Positions 49,855 through 61,949 of a stretch of 64,000 nt of DNA are shown here, one piece after another. The translations under genes were made by a program, and so were the position numbers. Source of the stretch: Narthecium ossifragum (lineage: Eukaryota; Streptophyta; Magnoliopsida; Dioscoreales; Nartheciaceae); assembly GCA_963920575.1 (NCBI GenBank), contig OY986965.1, positions 3,533,072-3,597,071 of the forward strand. The letters run 5' to 3'. The notes below the pieces were generated by a model. That model saw nothing but the letters and a program-made list of their open reading frames with translations. It made no database searches and had not been told where the DNA came from. Every line of letters begins with the position of its first letter. The first letter of the stretch is position 1.

Positions 49855-50291
49855 GGGTAAATTACTGTTTATTACCCTCAAGTTTAACCAAAATAACGAT
49901 TAAGGCCATGTACTTTCAATTGTAACAAATAAGGCCATGTACTTCCTAAAACCTTTCAATCCGGGCCAACCCTTGACGTCCGTCGTCCATCCTAATGGCA
50001 GCTTGTCACGTGCGGTCACGTGATAAGGTTCGGAGGTTGAGATCGGGCCAAACCTTAAGTTCAATTGTAACAAATAAGGCCCCGTACTTTCTAAAACCTT
50101 TCAATCTCAGCCTCTGAACCTTGTCACGTGCGGTCACGTGACAAGCTGCCGTTAGGATGGACGACGGACTTCAAGGGTTGGCCCGGATTGAAAAGTTTTA
50201 GGAAGTACATGGCCTTATTTGTTACAATTGAAAGTATAGGGCCTTAATCGTTATTTTAGTTAAACTTGAGGTAGTAAACGGTAATTTACCC
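49855..50291. mobile_element. Foldback MITE (Mutator-like), 437 bp
   Basis: GGGTAAATTAC at the left is matched by GTAATTTACCC at the right. Inverted similarity goes on for about 170 bases on each side (GGCCATGTACTT, CGTCCATCCTAA, GGCAGCTTGTCACGTG and their complements). The middle (about 50030-50110) repeats part of an arm. TTGAAAAA is duplicated at 49847-49854 and 50292-50299. The apex is GTCACGTGCGGTCACGTGA on both sides, containing CACGTG. Confidence 0.8.
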
Positions 50292-50320
50292 TTGAAAAAA
50301 TTCAGATAGGGAAGCTTATT

Positions 50321-51535
50321 AGCCCCCGTTTGGTATGGGGTTACCTTATTCCGGGTTAAGGGGGGTTAAGGAATTTTGGGGTTAGAATAGTGGGGTTAAG
50401 GAGCGGGGATAAATTTATTCCCATTTTGGTGTTTGGGGATAAGGGGGGTTAAATAGTAATGATTGCTTGGGATAAGGGTAGAATTTGTAGCTAATACCAA
50501 AAATGCCCTTATATATAATGGCACGCCGAGAAGTGGCAAATAATATTAATAATATCATAATGTAATAAAAATATTAATATAAGTGGGTCCATGTGCCACG
50601 TGTCACCTCGTGATTGGTCAATGTCATTCAAAATAGTATTATTTTAATATTAATAATATCATACTGTAAATAAAAATATTAATATAAGTGGGTCCCATGT
50701 GCCACGTGTTACATCATGATTGGTCCATGTCATCCAAAATAGTATTATTTTAATATTAATAATATCATAATGTAATAAAAATATTAATATAAAGTGGGTC
50801 CCACGTGCCACATGTCACGTCGTGATTGGTCCACGTCATCCAAAATAGCATTATTTTAATAATAATAATATCATACTGTAATAAAATATTAACATAAGTG
50901 GGTCCCACGTGCCACGTGTCACATCGTGATTGGTCCATGTCATCCAAAATAATATTATTTTAATATTAATAATTTCATACTGTAATAAAAATATTAATAT
51001 AAGTAGGTTACACATGCCACGTGTCACCTCGTGATTGGTCCACGTCATCTAAAATAGTATTATTTTAATAATAATAATATCATACTGTAATAAAATATTA
51101 ATATAAGTGGGTCACACATGTCACGTGTCACCTCGTGATTGGTCCACGTCATCCAAAATAATATTAGTTTAATATTAATAATATCGTAATGTAATAAAAT
51201 ATTAATATAAATGTGTCCCACATGCCACGTATCACCTCGTGATTGGTCCATATTAATTTAATAATTTAACCATATCTCTACTTCAAGCACCAACCAAACG
51301 CCAGAACTTAGAAAATCCCAGAAAGTCACTCCCCAGAAAATCACTCCAGTGAAGTCACTCCCCAAAAAATCACTCCACTTCAGCTCACTTCTCAGCAACC
51401 AAACAGGCCCATATTAGAACAATATCATTTGAGGGTAGTATAGTCATTTTGGTCATGGTGCTTAACCCAGGATAAATTTATCTCCGCCTAACCCCATTAG
51501 CTAACCCCATTCTTGTTTGGGGATAAATGGGGGCT
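50321..51535. mobile_element. Tourist-like element containing a tandem array
   Basis: The left end AGCCCCCGTTTGGTATGGGG and the right end (complement AAGCCCCCATTTATCCCC) face each other. Both are followed by GGGTTAAG/GGGATAAAT blocks. The family resembles the smaller element at 61614-61877. The target duplication is not clear. The interior is mostly the array at 50530-51250, followed by several GAAAATCACTCC repeats (51317-51375) and an end-like CAACCAAACAGGCCC near 51397 that may mark a second nested MITE. Confidence 0.55.
50530..51250. repeat. 105-bp satellite, seven copies
   Basis: Anchors TGATTGGTC begin at 50611, 50717, 50823, 50927, 51032, 51136 and 51240, giving periods of 104-106. Each unit has an AT half (TTATTTTAATATTAATAATA) and a half with GCCACGTGTCAC, that is, a G-box and an inverted CCAAT box. 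Frames crossing the array on the minus strand are artefacts. Confidence 0.92.
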
Positions 51536-51619
51536 TTTGGACTAAGAATAAGGGATGTATTCATCAAATCAATTGGGACAACAGCTTCATGAAACTCTAA
51601 TGCACCCATATACTAAAGG

Positions 51620-53764
51620 ATGCTACCGTCCCAACGGTCCATAGGATACATCAACCGCTTTTTAAAACTCAAACACCTTCCCTCCAAACCCCAACGGTTC
51701 AGTTCCCTCTCCTCCCTCCTTGGCCTCTGCAACGCTCCTCACCTCCTCTATCAAATCCACTCTAGATTCATCATCTATGGCCTCCATCAAACCCCATCCC
51801 TCTCCTCCGATCTCATTGCCCGCTACGCTGACCTCGGCCGCTCCGATCTCTCCGTCAAGATCTTCGATTCGTTGGAAAACCCAGATGCATCTCTGTACAA
51901 TGGCATCCTTAGAATCCTCTCAATGCATCAACAGCCAGAGAAATCTTGGATCTTTTATCGCAAAATGCTCGCAAAGTCTATCTACCCGGATGAATCTACT
52001 TACCCTTTTGTTATCCGGGCAATTGCTAATCTCTCAAGTCCTGAGATGGGTCGAGAGATCCATTGCCATGTGATAAAACTTGGGTTCGAATTAGATTCGC
52101 TTGTTGGTACTGCTTTAGTTGAGTTGTATCGGAAGCACTTTGAGATTGGTGATGCTCGGAAAGTAGTTGAGGCAATGCCTGTTAGAACTTTGGCTGCTTG
52201 GAATGCAGTTATGTCTGGGATTGCTGAATGTGGTGATCCTAAGGAGTGCTTTAGTTTGTTTAACCAGATGAGATATGAAGGCTTTGAACCCAATTCGGCC
52301 ACTGTTGTTTCTCTTCTGCGATCATGCGTGGATTTGGTGTTTCTGGAGGGGGGGAGATTCGTACACTTCTTGATTATTATGAATAACTTGGGTGGAGACT
52401 TGGCAGTAAACACTGCTCTTTTGACTATGTATTGCAAGATGGGTAGCTTGGAAATGGCTAGAAAGTTGTTTGATATCATGCAGGATAAGGACTGTGCTGT
52501 GTGGAACTTAATGATATCAGGGTATTCAAGACATAGATGTCCAGATATGGCTATGGAATTGCTGAGAGAAATGGGGAAATCAGGAGTAAGATCTGATTTG
52601 TTCACAGCAATAGCTTCTCTTGCTTCAGTTGGAGAGTTGAGATCTCTGAAATGTGGTAAAGAGGTTCATGGGTATGTGATCAGAAATGGGTGTGACTATC
52701 AAGTCACAGTCCATAATTCACTTGTAGAAATGTATTCCAAGTGCAGGAACCTGAAGATGGCGAGAAAGGTGTTCGATTCTATACAAAATAAGACCACAAT
52801 CTCATGGAGTTCAATCATAAAAGGGTATGCTGGCAATGACTCTTGTTCAGATGCTCTCTTACTTTTCCATAAAATGAAGGCTGAAGGATTCAGACCGGAT
52901 GAGATAATGATAGTTAGTTTATTGCCAGCTTGTGTAGATTCGGGAGCTCTAGAACAGATCAAGAACACTCATGGGTATTCTGTAAAGCAAGGTCTAATGC
53001 TAACTGTGTCCCTTGTTACGGCGCTTGTAGTCAGCTATGCAAAATGTGGGTGCATAGAGATGGCACAGAAGCTTTTTGATGAAGAAGAGACCGGCAACAG
53101 GGATGTAGTATCATGGAATGCAATGATCGGTGCTTATTCCAAGCACGGTGATTGGAATAAATGCTTCAAACTGTACAGCCAAATGAAGGATTGGAATCTT
53201 AGGCCGGACCCCATAACATTCCTTGGACTCTTGACAGCCTGTGTAAACTCAGGCTTAGCGCAGGAGGGGTGGGATTGTTTCAATGAGATGGTTGAGATCT
53301 ATGGCTATAGACCAGAACAAGAGCACTATGCATGCATGGTGGATCTCCTTGGGCGCTCCGGTCATCTCAATGAAGCCAAAAGACTCATAGAAAAAATGCC
53401 ATTTAAGCCGGATGTGAGGGTATGGGGATCCTTACTGAGTTCTTGCAAGCTTCACTCTGACATTAAGGTTGGAGAATTCGCAGCTGAACAGCTCGTACAA
53501 ATCGAGCCTAAGAATGCAGCGAATTTCGTGTTACTATCAAACATATATGCTGCAGCTGGAAAATGGGATGGTGTTGCTAAGATGAGGAGCTTTCTCAGAG
53601 GTAGTGGTTTGAAGAAGATCCCTGGGCTTAGTTGGCTGGAGATAAATGGGCATGTGCATGAATTCCGTGTCATGGACCAGTCTCATCCAGAGTCTGAAAA
53701 CATATATGCCATTTTAGATGTCTTGGAACTGGAGAGCAAGGCTAGTGAAGAGTTATGTCTTTGA
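51620..53764 (+). CDS. PLS-class pentatricopeptide repeat protein with E domain, 714 aa
   Basis: An intronless frame from ATG 51620 to TGA 53762-53764. The first 35 residues are Arg/Ser/Leu-rich without acidic residues, as in mitochondrial or plastid presequences. Around 14 PPR motifs of P, L and S type follow, seen as GTALVELYRKHFEIGDARKV, AAWNAVMSGIAECGDPKECF, NTALLTMYCKMGSLEMARKL, ISWSSIIKGYAGNDSCSDAL and VSWNAMIGAYSKHGDWNKCF. From about residue 596 comes the E region (VRVWGSLLSSCKLHSDI, NFVLLSNIYAAAGKWD, KKIPGLSWLEINGHVHEF). There is no DYW deaminase domain; the protein stops about 25 residues after the E region. Such proteins bind specific organellar RNAs and often serve as site factors in C-to-U editing, with deaminase supplied in trans. 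The target cannot be told from sequence alone here. Confidence 0.93.
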   Translation: MLPSQRSIGYINRFLKLKHLPSKPQRFSSLSSLLGLCNAPHLLYQIHSRFIIYGLHQTPSLSSDLIARYADLGRSDLSVKIFDSLENPDASLYNGILRILSMHQQPEKSWIFYRKMLAKSIYPDESTYPFVIRAIANLSSPEMGREIHCHVIKLGFELDSLVGTALVELYRKHFEIGDARKVVEAMPVRTLAAWNAVMSGIAECGDPKECFSLFNQMRYEGFEPNSATVVSLLRSCVDLVFLEGGRFVHFLIIMNNLGGDLAVNTALLTMYCKMGSLEMARKLFDIMQDKDCAVWNLMISGYSRHRCPDMAMELLREMGKSGVRSDLFTAIASLASVGELRSLKCGKEVHGYVIRNGCDYQVTVHNSLVEMYSKCRNLKMARKVFDSIQNKTTISWSSIIKGYAGNDSCSDALLLFHKMKAEGFRPDEIMIVSLLPACVDSGALEQIKNTHGYSVKQGLMLTVSLVTALVVSYAKCGCIEMAQKLFDEEETGNRDVVSWNAMIGAYSKHGDWNKCFKLYSQMKDWNLRPDPITFLGLLTACVNSGLAQEGWDCFNEMVEIYGYRPEQEHYACMVDLLGRSGHLNEAKRLIEKMPFKPDVRVWGSLLSSCKLHSDIKVGEFAAEQLVQIEPKNAANFVLLSNIYAAAGKWDGVAKMRSFLRGSGLKKIPGLSWLEINGHVHEFRVMDQSHPESENIYAILDVLELESKASEELCL

Positions 53765-54892
53765 AGGTCGGCTTATTTTTGTTTTGCATTTATAAACTAG
53801 CAGTGCATACATCCAACTTGACCTTAGGAAAATATTTAGGATGTGCTTCGACTAGCATCACTCAGTCTCTTGACAAAATATTTAACCACCCTTCTTACGA
53901 CAGAAACATATGACCTTAGGAAATAGTAGGTAAAAATAGAGGAAGCTAGTCAAGTATCAGCCTGACTAGAAAGTGAATGAGGGTTCATTTATTCAGTTTT
54001 GGAGACACAATTGTAAAGAAGCCCAAAGACGACAACTAGGAACTTTTAGGGGAAATTATGTATCAAAGTTGTAGGAAGATTAACTAATTCACTAGAAACC
54101 GAAGCAAATGTAATACTACTGTAATTTTTGCAGCAGCTGTACTGAATAACTTTCGAAGTCAAAGACAAAGGTTATAAATTTAGATGAATTCTGTTTGCTT
54201 CAATCTGCCTTTTTCCAAATGTCGCTAAAGAGTACAGATAAGCTTTTTTCATTCTTGAATTGAGTGTTTTTCCCTGGCTTACTGTGTATGTAAAGAGTGA
54301 ACTCTTTTCCTGTTTTCACTTAGTAATAAGAGATCTTTACAGATAATTTGCTGGCCTCTCTGGGTTGAAAAAAAGGTTTTCTTTAAGGCAGTGATACTGA
54401 AATGGTATGAAAAGCCAGTAGCCACCAACCACGCTGTCTAGTACTTCTTGGTGCTATCCGCATGTGATGCATGAAAAAGAACTTCAAAGCTTTGGTACTT
54501 GGCAATTCATAGAAGCAAGTTGATCAAGATCTTATTGCAATCCTACTAGTAGAATTCAGACATGTAGAACATCATTCTTTGCTGCTTATTTGCTTTATCT
54601 ACGCATTAACAGAATGAGAATTGTCAGATAAGATCTATAACTTGCAATAGTTTTGCATAGTACACTCTCTTCTCTTCTGCTATTGTTTTTTGTTTGTTTG
54701 TTTTTGTTTGAAAAAGAACTGCATAGATACTTATTTCTTGCACCTAGTTTTTGGATAATGTTATGAACTTGTCTCTTTGCAAGCCTATCAGAACAAGTCA
54801 ATTGGTTGTTGATTATAGAGTTGTACAAAATAGAACTTTCTAGCTTTACATGAAAGAGTTTAGATTACGACATTTGACATTGTCGGTGGGTG
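53765..54892. other. 3' flank of the PPR gene, no gene seen
   Basis: AT-rich sequence without recognisable features up to the hAT target duplication GTCCCAAC at 54893-54900. Confidence 0.5.
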
Positions 54893-54900
54893 GTCCCAAC

Positions 54901-57900
54901 CAAGGATTGCCGTGCCGCTGGCACGTGCCGAGCCGGTCCCTGGCCGGCTCGGCACTTGCCACCGGCACGGTCCGGCACGGGCCTTTAAATGTTTGGCACG
55001 CCACATTTATGGTTTGGCACGGAGTTTTGATCATATATTTGATGTTCTATATTGATTTAGAGATCTTTTGGATCTTTTGGCACTCAAAATGATAAATAAT
55101 AGATATAATGAACTATTTATTATATCATTCATTACATCATTGCAACATACATCAACATACTAATACTATGACTTGTATATTCTCATGCTCTCCACCAACT
55201 ATATTGATCCTCTAGGTTTAAAGGTCGATGGAGTGTGACCCCCCTAATAGATTGCATAAACGATAAAAACTGTGGGAATGTGGAATGTGATGAATGCTGC
55301 TCATCAAACTCTCTGATGAGGTCCATGAAACGGATAGGCTGATCCTCAAAAGTTACCTCCTCGAGCATGTTGTACCCGAAATCTACACGCAGAGGAGGAT
55401 TTGATGAAAACTCTCCATAACTACTATATCGGTGAGGCTCTGACTGCTCAGAAAAGTATGGCTGCTGGCTCTGAGAATCAGATGAACCATAGTGAGGATA
55501 GCCATAAAAATCATAGCCCTGGGGATCGACACTATGACGCGCAGGAATTGACACTGGGTACTGGTAATCTCCAAAGATATGTGATGAAGAATAGCAGTCA
55601 GAACCAGATCTCTCCTCAGAGTGGAAGGGGTGCTGATAGGATGGAAGAGTGGATGATGAACTGGCATCAGCGAGACTCTGTCTCATGTCGGAGTAATCAT
55701 ACTGAGCATCTCGCTGTTGGCCGCCTTTACGCCTCCCGTACACCAAGCGCGAATCTCTCGCTCCATGGTGTTCGTCTTGTGTAGCGTGTGTGAATCCTTG
55801 CTCCTCTGTGAAAATCAAGCCACCGTCCCTTCTCTGAGATTGTGTAGCAGGGATGCATGTGTCATCTCCACCATCACTATCGGTGCTGTCATTGTCCTTC
55901 GACTGATGCGTGCTGGCTGAAGTGGTGACTTCCATGTCATTGGTATCCCGTGCACCTATGTTTTGTCTGGATGACTGGCTTTGCTGGGATTTTCCGCCTA
56001 CACGTGGCCCTCTCTCATGCATAAGACGATCAAACTCTGCATCAGAGTCGGTATCACCTTGAGTCCCTCCTCGAGCAGAAGATGCAGGAACCCTAGAAGG
56101 ATTAGGAGCCCCTTGTTGCTCTGATGGAGATCTGACGTTCCGTGTTGTCCAAGCATCAACATCCATGTTCTGCAACCCTGCCTCCTCGATGATGTACCTA
56201 TTTGGTCGAGGTGGATCGCCTGGCTCGTCTAAGACGGGATCACCCATGTTTTCTGTAGCTCGCACCCAATCAACTATAGGATCATCTTCTTCCCCGAAGA
56301 CGTCAGTGTCGATCACATCAGGAACCCCCATGTCTTTCGCTGTATCCTCGGTGATGTACCTCAGTCGGAGTCTCATATTGTAATGTACATATACCAGCTT
56401 CTCCAACCGAGTGTATGACAACCTATTCCGCACTTTTGAATGAATCAGTGCGAATGTGGACCAATTGCGTTCGCACCCACTAGATGATACAGTCTGTGAT
56501 AGGATGCGAATCGCAATCCTCCTCAAATTTGGTGTTGACTCTCCGTACTGAATCCACCATTCAGCTGTAATACAATATATTTCATTAGAATCTCACTTTG
56601 GAGCTATTTGTGTACGATATTAAATCAGTTACAAAATCACCACTTACCGGGATCAGTAGAATATCTCCCATTTACAGCCGAGGCCTCCCCGAAAGATCCA
56701 ATCCCATCTCTGAACATCATTCCCTGATTTTCATTTTTGCATATTTAACGGTAAGTCTTCAAGCATTATTTCGATAATTCTTGAAGAGAAATTGTAATAT
56801 ACAAAAAAGAATACCTCATTTATAGCCAAATTGCATGCCGTTGCATCTTGCTCTAACCTGATAACACTGTTCCGCAAAGCTCGCAAAAGGTGATCCTCGG
56901 TAGCAAGATTGTAGCGGTACTGGTATGCTGGATTTAAATAATATCCTGCGAGATGCAAATCGCGGCCCATTTGTGCCTTCCAGCGGCGCTCAATAATGTT
57001 GATGATACTCTCACAAGCTGTTGGAGCAGCTCCCCGTATCTCCGCTTTCGCTTGCTCGATCCTTCCATATAGGTAACCCATCTGAGCTTTCCTCTCAATA
57101 TCAGCCATACGAAGAACAGCGTAAAGAGGTTCTATGGCCTTGATTGTTTCATTCACAGCCTCCCAAAATCTATTCGACAATATTGTATTGTATGTCTCCT
57201 TTCCATCCGTGGAGTTAGGATATCCACCAAAGTTACTCCACTCCTCGAATGCAAACATAGTTTTTAGTCCAGCCATCTTCTGTTGCATAGATTTCAATGC
57301 AATGAAATGTGTGCCAAATCTTGTAGCACCAGGCCGGATGAGCTCTCCCTCGGTGTATTTTTGCATCATGGCATGCACAGGAAGATGGTTGTATATGAAC
57401 CGAGAGATTTGCTGGGCTTGTGCCACTGTCTTCTTTATCTTCTTCAGTTGGCCTATATCGTGCAGCATCATATCAATACAATGTGCGGCGCAAGGGGTCC
57501 AATATAAATGCCCCCTCCTCTCGACGAGCATCTCTCCAGCTTTCTTGAAATTTGCGCCATTATCGGTGACAATCTACATCATACATATAATCAAACATTA
57601 TTAATTTCCCAACCCCTACGCAATGAAATTTAGCATTAGATTAATATGTGATTTTGAGTTTACCTGCACGACATATCTCTCCCCTATTTCGTTTACAACT
57701 TGCTCCATGAGACGACAAATGTAGTTTGCATCATGGAATTCGCCGGAGGCATTGATAGACTTGTGGAATACCACCTTTCTATTGCAGTAAACGAGAAAAT
57801 TGATTATGGACATTCTCGTTGGTCCTGTCCAGCTGTCGCACATTAGTGTAACTCCATATCTGTTCCATTGTTTCTTGAAGCCACTAATATATTCCCGCAT

Positions 57901-59885
57901 TTCGGCGACCTCCTCATCTAGATACTTGCCGGCTATTTCTTTATGTGTAGGAGGCTCAATCCCAGGCCCATGCTTTTGTATAGTGCTTATCATGGACCGA
58001 AAGAATGTGTTAGCTGCAGAAAAAGGAGGAATGTGAGAGAAATGAAACCACCGAGCTATGCTGCGACCGATTTCCCTCTTCTTGTCCCCCTTCCAATCGT
58101 TGATTCGTCGCTGCATGGAGTCCTGGCTCGGGTATGCATTAGGATTCATGTCCCTAACATCGGCTGGTCTCTTGTTCCCTCCACCTCTCCTCATTGATCC
58201 AAACCTACCGAGGATCGACGTGCCTTTGCTTTGTTTTCGAGGAGGTGAATGACCTGAGCCAGAGGCGCCATGGGCTCCAGAACCGGTCTCATATGTTGAA
58301 GGTCTGAAATGTGCTCTGTGTCTCTGGATCTCCTCCGCCTCCCACTGTTCCTGGAGGGATGCCTCGATGCCAGCGCGCAACAGTGGATCATCCTCATACG
58401 GATCCCGAACCGGGTATTCAGCCGCTTGTCTGTCTATGTTCGCCTTCATGTTCTTCATAGATTTTTTCGCCTCCTTTACCCTGTCAAGTTCGGCTCTCAA
58501 GTTTCCCCTGACCTGTTGAGGCACTTTTGAACATTTTGCCACGTTCGAGTCATTACCGGCTATATGCGCCTTTAGTCGGCTGACACCACCTCCTTTGCCT
58601 ACCATGGCACAATATTTACACACCCATCCAAATCTTGTTCCGGGAAGAGGATCCCCATATTGCCACCCAATATCCTCTTCACGTGATTTCGAACCCATTT
58701 AACTGAAATTATAGGATATTTAAAATAAAAGTTATGAAAAGTTATAACATGTACCAGCAATTTTAGTACTCATTTTCTATAATTTTCCTATTTTTTTTTC
58801 CATTTTTGGATTTTATAATATTTTAAATTATTCAAAAAATCGTTTCTTAGTATTTTAGATAATTAAAAACAAGTCATTACTATTTCAAATAAATTAGTAA
58901 TATTTTAAATAATTCAGTAGACTTTGTGTAACTTTGAATTTAATTTAATAACTAATCTTTATACCCAGATGAAATGATAGAAAACAACAATTAATGAGTA
59001 GAAATGATAAAATATAAATGAAGTAATGAACAAACTTATATCTAACTTGAGATAAAAAGAAATAATCTAATATTTTAATACTTTAACAGTTTAACCCATG
59101 TTAATAACTTAAGTTATGTTAATAGCTTATCTTATGTTAATAACTAGCTATTAAAATATAAATAAATTAATACCTTTATATCTTTACTCGGTGGAACCGA
59201 GGGTTTAAGGCTTTAAGGCTTAAGCCAAAGAGGAGATCGGCGTCTTCCTCGCTCGACACCGACGGCGGGCCGTTTCTCTTCCTCTTCCTCTCCGACGCCG
59301 TTCCTCTTCCTCTTCCTCGCCGACGCCGACGCCGTTCCTCTTCCTCGCAGACACCGTTCCTCTTCCTCGCTCGACGCCGTTCCTCTTCCTCGCTCGACGC
59401 CTTGATGCCGTGGACAGGAAATCGCGGTGGAGATGGAGAGGTGGAGACTGGAGACACAGTGGAGAGGAGATCGGCGTGGTGGAGAGGAGGAGATCAGAGA
59501 GGAGATCAGCGCGGCGGAGGAGATGGCGCGGTGGAGATAGCAGCGGTCCAGGACCTCCAGGTACTTCCTCAGATCTCTCCACTCCTCTCCTCTCTACTCA
59601 GATCTCGGTGAGTCTCCTCTCCACCGCGCCGATCTCCTCTCTACTTCCTCAGATCTCTGCTCTGCTCCCCCTCCCTCTTATAATCGGGCCTCCATCATTG
59701 CGGTGTCCGGCACCACTAATGTTGCCGAACGGCAATATAAAGTATCGACCGGCACCATCGAGTGCCGGTCGGCAAGAGGACAAAAAGGGTGGTGCCAGAG
59801 CCGGGGGCAATGTCGGTGCCGCTGGCCCACCGGCTCGACATTTGTCGGCCGGCACCATCGGTGCCGGTCGGCTCGGGAATCCTTG
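54901..59885 (-). mobile_element. Apparently intact autonomous hAT transposon, 4985 bp
   Basis: The left end CAAGGATTGCCGTGCCG and the complement of the right end CAAGGATTCCCGAGCCG form the terminal inverted repeat. An identical 8-bp duplication, GTCCCAAC, stands at 54893-54900 and 59886-59893. The subterminal 100-200 bases on both sides are full of GGCAC/GTGCC motifs (54908-54990; 59705-59875). The single gene inside (minus) has an unbroken spliced frame. The right 1.2 kb (58699-59885) holds an AT-rich stretch, then a CTCTTCCTC/GAGGAAGAG-rich zone (59220-59660), which serve as the 5' region. Perfect duplication plus open frame suggest a recent insertion. Confidence 0.88.
55183..58698 (-). 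CDS. hAT transposase (BED, DUF659, hAT dimerisation), 1083 aa
   Basis: Exons 57664-58698, 56815-57573, 56648-56723 and 55183-56564 (5' to 3') add to 3252 bases in one open frame; introns are GT-AG. The BED zinc finger is at the N-terminus (WVCKYCAMVGKGGGVSRLKA with a downstream His and Cys). DUF659 covers about residues 255-365 (GVTLMCDSWTG, INASGEFHDANYIC, IVTDNGANFKKAGEM), including two Asp that fit the catalytic triad. CAAHCIDMMLHDIG follows in exon 2. The dimerisation domain is in exons 3-4 (AEWWIQYGESTPNLRRIAIR, SGCERNWSTFALIHSKVRN). About 320 residues of acidic, Ser/Gln/Tyr-rich tail follow, longer than in most relatives. No internal stop or shift was seen, so the protein could be active. 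Exon 3 is only 76 bases long. Confidence 0.88.
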
Positions 59886-59893
59886 GTCCCAAC

Positions 59894-61610
59894 AATCACG
59901 TGGCTGAATATCTGTCCCTTTTTTCTTTCAGATCAAGTTTACTTGTAAAGTTTTGCTTCTGATAAGTTTGGATTTCATAAAATTAAGCATTGCCAATCTT
60001 TTATTTTTGGTTTTATCTTTTGGTGGCAGCTTTAGTAACAGTAATGTGATGCCTCACATAAAAATAGATGACAATAACACGCCCTCTAATGTGTCCCATG
60101 CAATGCATCTAAACCTTGATACGCGTGTTTTTTATCTAATGAATGGCAAGAACATGTCATCTTTCTTATCTACCAAAACAGTACCTCTGATGGCCACTCT
60201 TTAACTATCGCTGAAGGATATTTAATTTGTATAAATCCCATCTCTCCGTTGTCACTGTTCGTTCGTCAATTTATCGGATATAGACATATAGACATGTGAA
60301 TCACGAAGCAGTACTACTGTTGTGTTATCCAATTAGAATGGGATGAGCCACACTTATTAAGATTGCATTGGCCTACTATGATTGTGTTCTTGAAGACATC
60401 TAATGTGTGGTCCCTTTGTTGTAGCTAATGATCATAAATCCTATGCAGGCCTTTCAGGGAGAACAATAAATCCCATACTTTTAAGCCACCTGTGCAGGCA
60501 CCACCAACTGGAACAATTAGGTGAGTGCTCTCTTTTTCCATGTAAAGGTTTCAATCTTTAAGACATCATGCAGCAGTCATGGCAACTGCAGTCATCTGTT
60601 CCCAGACAAAAGGGAGTTGCAGACTACTGCTATGCATGAATTACCTGTGCTGGTCTTTGGCCGGCATGATACGTGCCGACGACATGGACCATCTTCACCT
60701 GGAAATTTTTTGCATTGTGTTGGTAAATTTCCGACGACACTTATCCATAATTTTTCAGGTTGCTTATATACTTTACCGTTCTTCTAGCTGTCTACCATTA
60801 TAATATCCCTAGCAGACCTGAGTATGGGTTGATATTTCCAACGCTGGCTCCGTCTTGAATTCAATATTCGCGTGTTGGATGGCTAATGTTCATTCGAGGC
60901 CAAACAATGAGGGGGGTGGGCTGTTAGACTGTGATAGGCATATATAAACTCGCATGTTCCTATTAACGTTAGTTTTTTGGATGATTGCGTCTGCAAAAGC
61001 TTTGGTTCCTCAATCCTGTCTTATGAGGCAAACTAGTCATCAAGCACATAAATATATCTCATTAACTAATTGATTGATGATAGCAGATCACGTATCCAGA
61101 ACTCTTTCTTTGTCATAAGAATGACATCCCACCCACACATTTCTCGTAAGTAATAAATTAGAATTTTAATTGCCACATGTTGAATTATGAATAATTCTTG
61201 ATTTAATATGCATACATGGGGATGATAAAATATTTACACAGATGTGATTTTTTTAGCATAGTCAGAAGACTTTTAGTGCGGAGTAATATTCAAATCATGC
61301 CGGTGTTTCACATGATATATATAAACAAATCATTGGATTATAATTAAAATTAAAGGAGTCTCTTTAGAATATACTATGTTGCAGGCTGAGGTTACTACAA
61401 CTTGATTTGAAAATCAATATTGCATCATTCTTTTGTCTCATTTGCTCTCTTTTCCTTTAATTATATTGTAAAAATAGTAGCCCAAATAAGTGAAAAAAAT
61501 TATGTATTAAACTATTTTATTTTGACTTTAAAACTTTAGATCTTTTTGTGTGCTGTGTTACAAAACATGACATTCTAATATGAAATCCTTACTCATTATT
61601 TCGGACAACC
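59894..61610. other. Intergenic or gene remnant, two exon-like stretches
   Basis: After CTATGCAG (60449), bases to about 60520 before GTGAGT read PFRENNKSHTFKPPVQAPPT, a convincing exon shape but with no family recognised. A frame at 60024-60204, after GGTGGCAG, reads SFSNSNVMPHIKIDDNNTP and stops at TAA. Both could be leftovers of one gene into which the hAT jumped. No other feature is seen to 61610. Confidence 0.25.
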
Positions 61611-61613
61611 TAA

Positions 61614-61877
61614 GCCCCCGTTTGGTACGTGGATAAGTTTCGGGAATAACCCTTAACCCGGGTTAAGGGAGGAATATTTCTAAAATATTCTCGAATCCAT
61701 TACTTATCCCATACTTTATCCTCAAACGTCATTTTCCTTATTCCAAGTAATCATTGCAAAATTATTCCCATTCTCCACTCTGCTTTTTCCTTATTTCAAG
61801 TAATCATTACAAAGTTATTCCTAAAACATGGAATAAAGTCCCTTAACCCGGAGTAAAGTTATCCCCGTGCCAAACAC
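61614..61877. mobile_element. Tourist-like MITE, 264 bp
   Basis: The left end GCCCCCGTTTGGTACGTGG and the complement of the right end GTGTTTGGCACGGGGATAA are alike, with TAA on both sides (61611-61613 and 61878-61880), the PIF/Harbinger target length. The inside has GGGTTAAGG, CCTTATTCCAAGTAATCATT and the like, in common with 50321-51535. The outermost bases do not match perfectly. Confidence 0.6.
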
Positions 61878-61949
61878 TAATAGGATTTTCGTCACAAAAC
61901 AAGCCATTTTGGTCGGAAATTTTTATCGCTAAGTCAGATTTTAATATGT

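Noticed and set aside
50765..51251. Repeated frames with MTWTNHDVTRGTWDP-like text
   Set aside because: They are translations of the 105-bp satellite.
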